From Prevotella sp. E13-27 (GTDB lineage Bacteria > Bacteroidota > Bacteroidia > Bacteroidales > Bacteroidaceae), in contig NZ_JALPSC010000002.1 in NCBI RefSeq assembly GCF_023217965.1, positions 1,550,001-1,614,000 of the forward strand: a DNA stretch of 64,000 nt, in the 5' to 3' direction. Position 1 is the stretch's first letter, and each line of letters opens with the position of its first letter. Of this stretch, positions 61,015 to 64,000 are shown one piece after another. The position numbers and the translations under genes were made by a program. Under the pieces are notes generated by a model. That model was not told the origin of the DNA. It did no database searches and worked only from the letters and a program-made list of their open reading frames with translations.

Positions 61015-61488
61015 ATGAAAGAAATAACACTTGAATCTAAAATTCGCGTCTGTCAAAAGGACGAGCTCCCTGACGACGAACGTAACCTTGTTGAGCTTGC
61101 GATAGAGGCCACTGCCAACTCCTATGCTCCCCATTCCCACTTTCATGTAGGTGCAGCATTGCTTCTTGCCAATGGTAAGATTGTCAAAGGCTGCAATCAG
61201 GAGAATGCTGTTTTACCGGCAGGAGTGTGTGCTGAACGTTCCGCCATTTTCTCTGCTGGTGCACAATATCCTGATCAGGCTGTAACGAAACTTGCCATAG
61301 CTGCCCGTGCTGGCGACGGAAAGCTGACTGAGCTGCCTGTAAGCCCATGCGGAATATGCCGTCAGGTGATGGTAGAGACTGAGACGCGCTTCCAACAACC
61401 CATGCGCATACTTCTCTATGGTGAAACGGGAGTCTATGTCATTGACGGAATAAAAGAGCTCATGCCACTGGCATTCACAGAGTTCTAA
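61015..61488 (+). CDS. cdd: Cytidine deaminase
   Basis: A tetrameric-type zinc cytidine deaminase of 157 residues for pyrimidine salvage. Motifs are HFHVGAALLL, VCAERSAIF (zinc Cys and catalytic Glu) and PCGICRQVM (two zinc Cys). The length is slightly above the usual 130-140 because of an N-terminal extension. It is divergent from the glucosaminidase gene. Confidence 0.95.
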   Translation: MKEITLESKIRVCQKDELPDDERNLVELAIEATANSYAPHSHFHVGAALLLANGKIVKGCNQENAVLPAGVCAERSAIFSAGAQYPDQAVTKLAIAARAGDGKLTELPVSPCGICRQVMVETETRFQQPMRILLYGETGVYVIDGIKELMPLAFTEF

Positions 61489-61492
61489 CTTC

Positions 61493-61557
61493 TTACCTCT
61501 AACCTCTTACCTCTAACCTCTTACCTCTCACCTCTAACCTCTAACCTCTAACCTCTA
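61493..61557 (+). repeat. Heptamer repeat tract (copy 4), the longest
   Basis: About nine heptamers CCTCTNA (mainly ACCTCTA and ACCTCTT) lie between the convergent cdd and lipoprotein genes. The lipoprotein stop codon is within the last unit. Confidence 0.88.
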
Positions 61558-62901
61558 ATAACAACCAAGTCCCTTGGCTGGCGACTCCTCCTTCAAGTGA
61601 AAATCGTAGATGAAGTTGGTCTCGTCAACGAGTACGAAGTGTTTCTTTCCAGATATTTCGTCGGAAGGTTTCTCCCAAAGTATCTGTTTATAGTGTACGG
61701 TATCGTTTTCAACTTGCGGCGTGCGCAACAGGGTGTTTATGAAGAGATAGTTAAACGCCGCATCCTCTGACTCCTGCTTACCCAGAATCTCGTCATTGGC
61801 ATAGCCTGTGAGTATGGAGTTTGTCATCTGGAACTGCTCCAGCGGGTAAGGAGCGTTATTAAACTTGTTGTATATCTGCAGGGCCACATTACGCTGAGCC
61901 GAGAACGGATAGAACTGTGCGATGGTACAGCTATCCATGATGACTGCTCCGCCATATACCAACACACAGCTGCCAAGCATGTTTGACAGCTGACATTTCT
62001 TTATGCCGGCATAGGTGTTATACAATTCGAGTCCATTGCCCTTACAGTTATGTACAATAGAGTTTTCCATGTAAAGGCGCTGGTTCTGTGATGAGAGCTT
62101 TGCCGAGTCACATATCACGCCATACATTGCGCTGCGCAACTCAGTGTTCTTCAGCTCATTGCCTTCAGACGAACCATAGAGATGTATTCCCTCCCACTGA
62201 CCACTTACACGGTCGTAAGGCAGATAGGCAAACATGTGGTCAAGACGATCACCACGCATCAGCACAGAGTCGGTCTTCAACGTTCCATAGACATTTATCC
62301 CTGCCTTGTCATGAAAATAAAGTTGAGTATTCAGAATCTTCAGTGTGACACCTTCGCCAACAGTTATTCCGCCATAGACTACAATAGGCTTAGAAGACTG
62401 TATCGTAGAGTCGTTAGTGACCTTCAAGTCCTTTACTGACAAGGCATCCCACGCATAGCCGCGAAGATTGACGCTCTGCTCCACCCCACTCTCAAGGGCA
62501 AACACAATATCGTCAGTGATAAGCTGAACCAAAGACCGCAGGTTCTCAGGTGCTGTCAACTCTACAAACACGCGAAGGCTGTCACCCTTGCGCAACTCCA
62601 GATCGCTGACCGATGAGCCTCTGGCGTTGTCGAGAAATGTGCCATCGACATTCACCCTATAGCCCGTCTGATTGCCCTTGCGCAGGAACGCCTGACTGAT
62701 ACGTACACCATCTGAGTTGTTGTTATAGACCCAGAAAGAATATGTTGCCGAGCCTACGGAAGAGAACACGGTGTCCAGCTTTATGGTGTCGCTGGAGAAC
62801 GTCAGACGTGCGTTCCGGCTCGTGGTGAACGACTCATCGTCCTGACACGACAAGCACAGCAGCGTTATAGTGAATAGAAAGAATAAAATCCGTTTCATCA
62901 T
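61555..62901 (-). CDS. Lipoprotein with right-handed beta-helix-like body
   Basis: A 448-residue protein. The lipobox LLCLSC (near residue 19) predicts a lipoprotein. An Ig-like N-terminal domain (LTFSSDTIKLDTVFSSVGSATYSFWVYN) is of the choice-of-anchor type. A parallel beta-helix-like part follows, with repeated short turns such as GIHLYGSSEGNELKNTEL and NGLELYNTYAGIKKCQLSN. Right-handed helices of this type bind or cleave polysaccharides, but no catalytic residues can be named. The stop comes from the heptamer repeat. Confidence 0.75.
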   Translation of the reverse strand: MMKRILFFLFTITLLCLSCQDDESFTTSRNARLTFSSDTIKLDTVFSSVGSATYSFWVYNNNSDGVRISQAFLRKGNQTGYRVNVDGTFLDNARGSSVSDLELRKGDSLRVFVELTAPENLRSLVQLITDDIVFALESGVEQSVNLRGYAWDALSVKDLKVTNDSTIQSSKPIVVYGGITVGEGVTLKILNTQLYFHDKAGINVYGTLKTDSVLMRGDRLDHMFAYLPYDRVSGQWEGIHLYGSSEGNELKNTELRSAMYGVICDSAKLSSQNQRLYMENSIVHNCKGNGLELYNTYAGIKKCQLSNMLGSCVLVYGGAVIMDSCTIAQFYPFSAQRNVALQIYNKFNNAPYPLEQFQMTNSILTGYANDEILGKQESEDAAFNYLFINTLLRTPQVENDTVHYKQILWEKPSDEISGKKHFVLVDETNFIYDFHLKEESPAKGLGCY

Positions 62902-62980
62902 ATACGATAAAACGGATTTTATGTCGATTTATTGTCTTAACGTCCCAGAATGAAACACGCCTGGAACTAAAGACCTTAGC

Positions 62981-63541
62981 TTACTTGCCGAAATAGCGCT
63001 TCAGCAGGCCAGCGAAGCCTGCGCCATGACGAGCCTCGTCCTTTGCCATCTCGTGAACGGTATCGTGGATAGCGTCGAAGCCAGCAGCCTTAGCATTCTT
63101 TGCAATGCGGAACTTATCCTCACATGCGCCAGCCTCAGCAGCAGCACGCTTCTCAAGGTTGGTCTTTGTGTCAGCCCATACGCACTCACCAAGGAGCTCT
63201 GCGAAACGGCTTGCATGGTCAGCCTCTTCGAAAGCATAGCGCTTGAAAGCCTCAGCAATCTCAGGATAGCCCTCACGGTCAGCCTGACGAGCCATAGCCA
63301 GATACTGGCCTACCTCGCTGCACTCACCGTTAAAGTGTGCACGCAGATCGTTAATCATCTCTTCTGATACACCCTCGAGCTTACCATCACCAATCTTATG
63401 AACGGTAGCATAAGTCATGTCGGCATCGTCCTTAAGCTCAGAGAACTTAGAAGCTGGAGCCTTACAGATTGGACACTTCTCGGGAGGATTCTCGCCTTCG
63501 TAGATATAACCACACACGGCGCAAATGAACTTTTTCTTCAT
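62981..63541 (-). CDS. Reverse rubrerythrin (rubredoxin domain first)
   Basis: A 186-residue peroxide-detoxifying diiron protein. The N-terminal rubredoxin domain has [10 protein letters not shown] and CPICKAPAS, i.e. two C-x2-C pairs. The four-helix ferritin-like domain follows, with [37 protein letters not shown] and [14 protein letters not shown], giving the E-x2-H iron ligands. The order is reversed relative to classical rubrerythrin. It protects anaerobes from H2O2, using NADH-dependent electron donors. Confidence 0.94.
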   Translation of the reverse strand: MKKKFICAVCGYIYEGENPPEKCPICKAPASKFSELKDDADMTYATVHKIGDGKLEGVSEEMINDLRAHFNGECSEVGQYLAMARQADREGYPEIAEAFKRYAFEEADHASRFAELLGECVWADTKTNLEKRAAAEAGACEDKFRIAKNAKAAGFDAIHDTVHEMAKDEARHGAGFAGLLKRYFGK

Positions 63542-63591
63542 AGTAACATTAGTATTTGTTTAATAAAAAAAATTTTGAATAGATTGTTTTG

Positions 63592-63623
63592 CAAATATAG
63601 GCATAAAAAAATAATTCCACAAA
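63592..63623 (-). promoter_or_regulatory. Promoter of reverse rubrerythrin
   Basis: On the minus strand: TTTG (63620-63623), 20 bp, TATATTTG (63592-63599). This is a perfect consensus match, about 50 bp before the start codon. Confidence 0.78.
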
Positions 63624-63689
63624 TATTTTTGCAGAATTATTTTTCATAAGGCCGTTTTTAATCAAAAAATAATCAATTATAAACAACGA

Positions 63690-63722
63690 CAAAGGGCATG
63701 CTCTCAAAAAGCACACCCCTTG
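63690..63722 (-). terminator. Terminator of the rpmG-DUF4295 transcript
   Basis: On the minus strand CAAGGGGTGTGC pairs with GCATGCCCTTTG (12 bp with wobble pairs) around a 9-base loop. A T-rich stretch follows, but it is not a clean tract. Confidence 0.6.
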
Positions 63723-63749
63723 TTATAGTGAACTATAAATAAGTCAATA

Positions 63750-63908
63750 TTAGTTCTTGAAGAAGTCCTTAACATCCTCGTTAGGAACCATCTGCTCATC
63801 GAAGATGTAAGCGCCAGTCTTTGGGCTGCGAACCATCTTGATGACCTTTGAATAAGCGCGACCATCCTTCGAACCTTCGTGGAGGGTTGCAACGGTTTTC
63901 TTTGCCAT
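63750..63908 (-). CDS. DUF4295 small protein downstream of rpmG
   Basis: A 52-residue basic protein, starting MAKKTVATLHEGSKDGRAYS and ending NEDVKDFFKN. It matches DUF4295, found next to the L28/L33 genes throughout Bacteroidota and thought to be ribosome-associated. It starts 15 bp after the rpmG stop on the same strand. Confidence 0.88.
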   Translation of the reverse strand: MAKKTVATLHEGSKDGRAYSKVIKMVRSPKTGAYIFDEQMVPNEDVKDFFKN

Positions 63909-63923
63909 GCGTAGTTACCTTTC

Positions 63924-64000
63924 TTACTTAATCTCCTTGTGAAGAGTCATCTTCTTCAGGATAGGGTTATACTTCATCAGCTCCATGCGCTCAGGCGTGT
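63924..64000 (-). CDS. rpmG: Ribosomal protein L33, C-terminal end (cut by window)
   Basis: Only the last 25 or so residues are visible. They read TPERMELMKYNPILKKMTLH and end in KEIK, the typical L33 C-terminus in Bacteroidota. The gene continues past base 64000. Its position before DUF4295 supports the call. Confidence 0.88.
   Translation of the reverse strand, partial: TPERMELMKYNPILKKMTLHKEIK

Overview
The window looks like chromosome of a Bacteroidales bacterium, most likely Prevotella in the broad sense. The supporting evidence is an Rnf complex, a menaquinone (men) cluster, a type IX secretion plug-like protein, the L33-DUF4295 pair, and many promoters of the Bacteroidota form TTTG-N19/20-TAnnTTTG. 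No rRNA, tRNA or CRISPR array was seen.

Layout. 1-4104: rnfC (cut by the window start), rnfD, rnfG, rnfE, rnfA, followed by a membrane glycosyltransferase. 5473-8888: a sensorless hybrid histidine kinase, a membrane EEP-family phosphatase/nuclease and aroB. 8941-17272: menaquinone genes on both strands (menE, menC in reverse; hotdog thioesterase, menF, menD forward) with a secreted Cthe_2159-like protein and two tandem ROK paralogues. 17384-22703: htpG behind a sequence matching the sigma-54 consensus, then maf, a KdsC-like phosphatase, a DUF2520 protein and a nitroreductase on the reverse strand, and a small macro-like gene.

22728-43301 is an accessory island in visible decay. It holds a nucleotidyltransferase/HEPN toxin-antitoxin pair whose HEPN gene has a nonsense codon, an 860-bp non-coding stretch rich in unusual repeats, an intact AbiE-type pair bracketed by 72-bp direct repeats, and a compact five-gene operon (26481-40522). 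That operon is the most interesting object here: a small protein, a DUF1848 protein with a C-terminal CX3CX2C motif, a giant NERD + Cas4/Dna2-like nuclease + SF1 helicase + methyltransferase protein, a second giant with methyltransferase-like, PD-(D/E)XK-like and RecQ-like helicase domains, and a coiled-coil protein with a C-terminal membrane anchor. I do not recognise this combination as a named system; a multi-component anti-phage or DNA-processing system is the natural inference. The first giant is split by an IS4-family element whose precise removal restores the frame. A second IS4-family element splits an ADP-ribosylglycohydrolase gene just downstream.

43308-64000 returns to housekeeping genes: DUF2582, aspS, a DUF5686-like outer-membrane protein, an AddA/AddB-type helicase-nuclease pair, a type IX plug-like protein, a truncated hybrid-two-component-like regulator, asnA, nth, a LysM glucosaminidase, cdd, a lipoprotein, reverse rubrerythrin, DUF4295 and the end of rpmG. 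Heptamer repeats (CCTCTNA type) recur at four intergenic places, and a 187-bp MITE-like element lies at 54271-54457.
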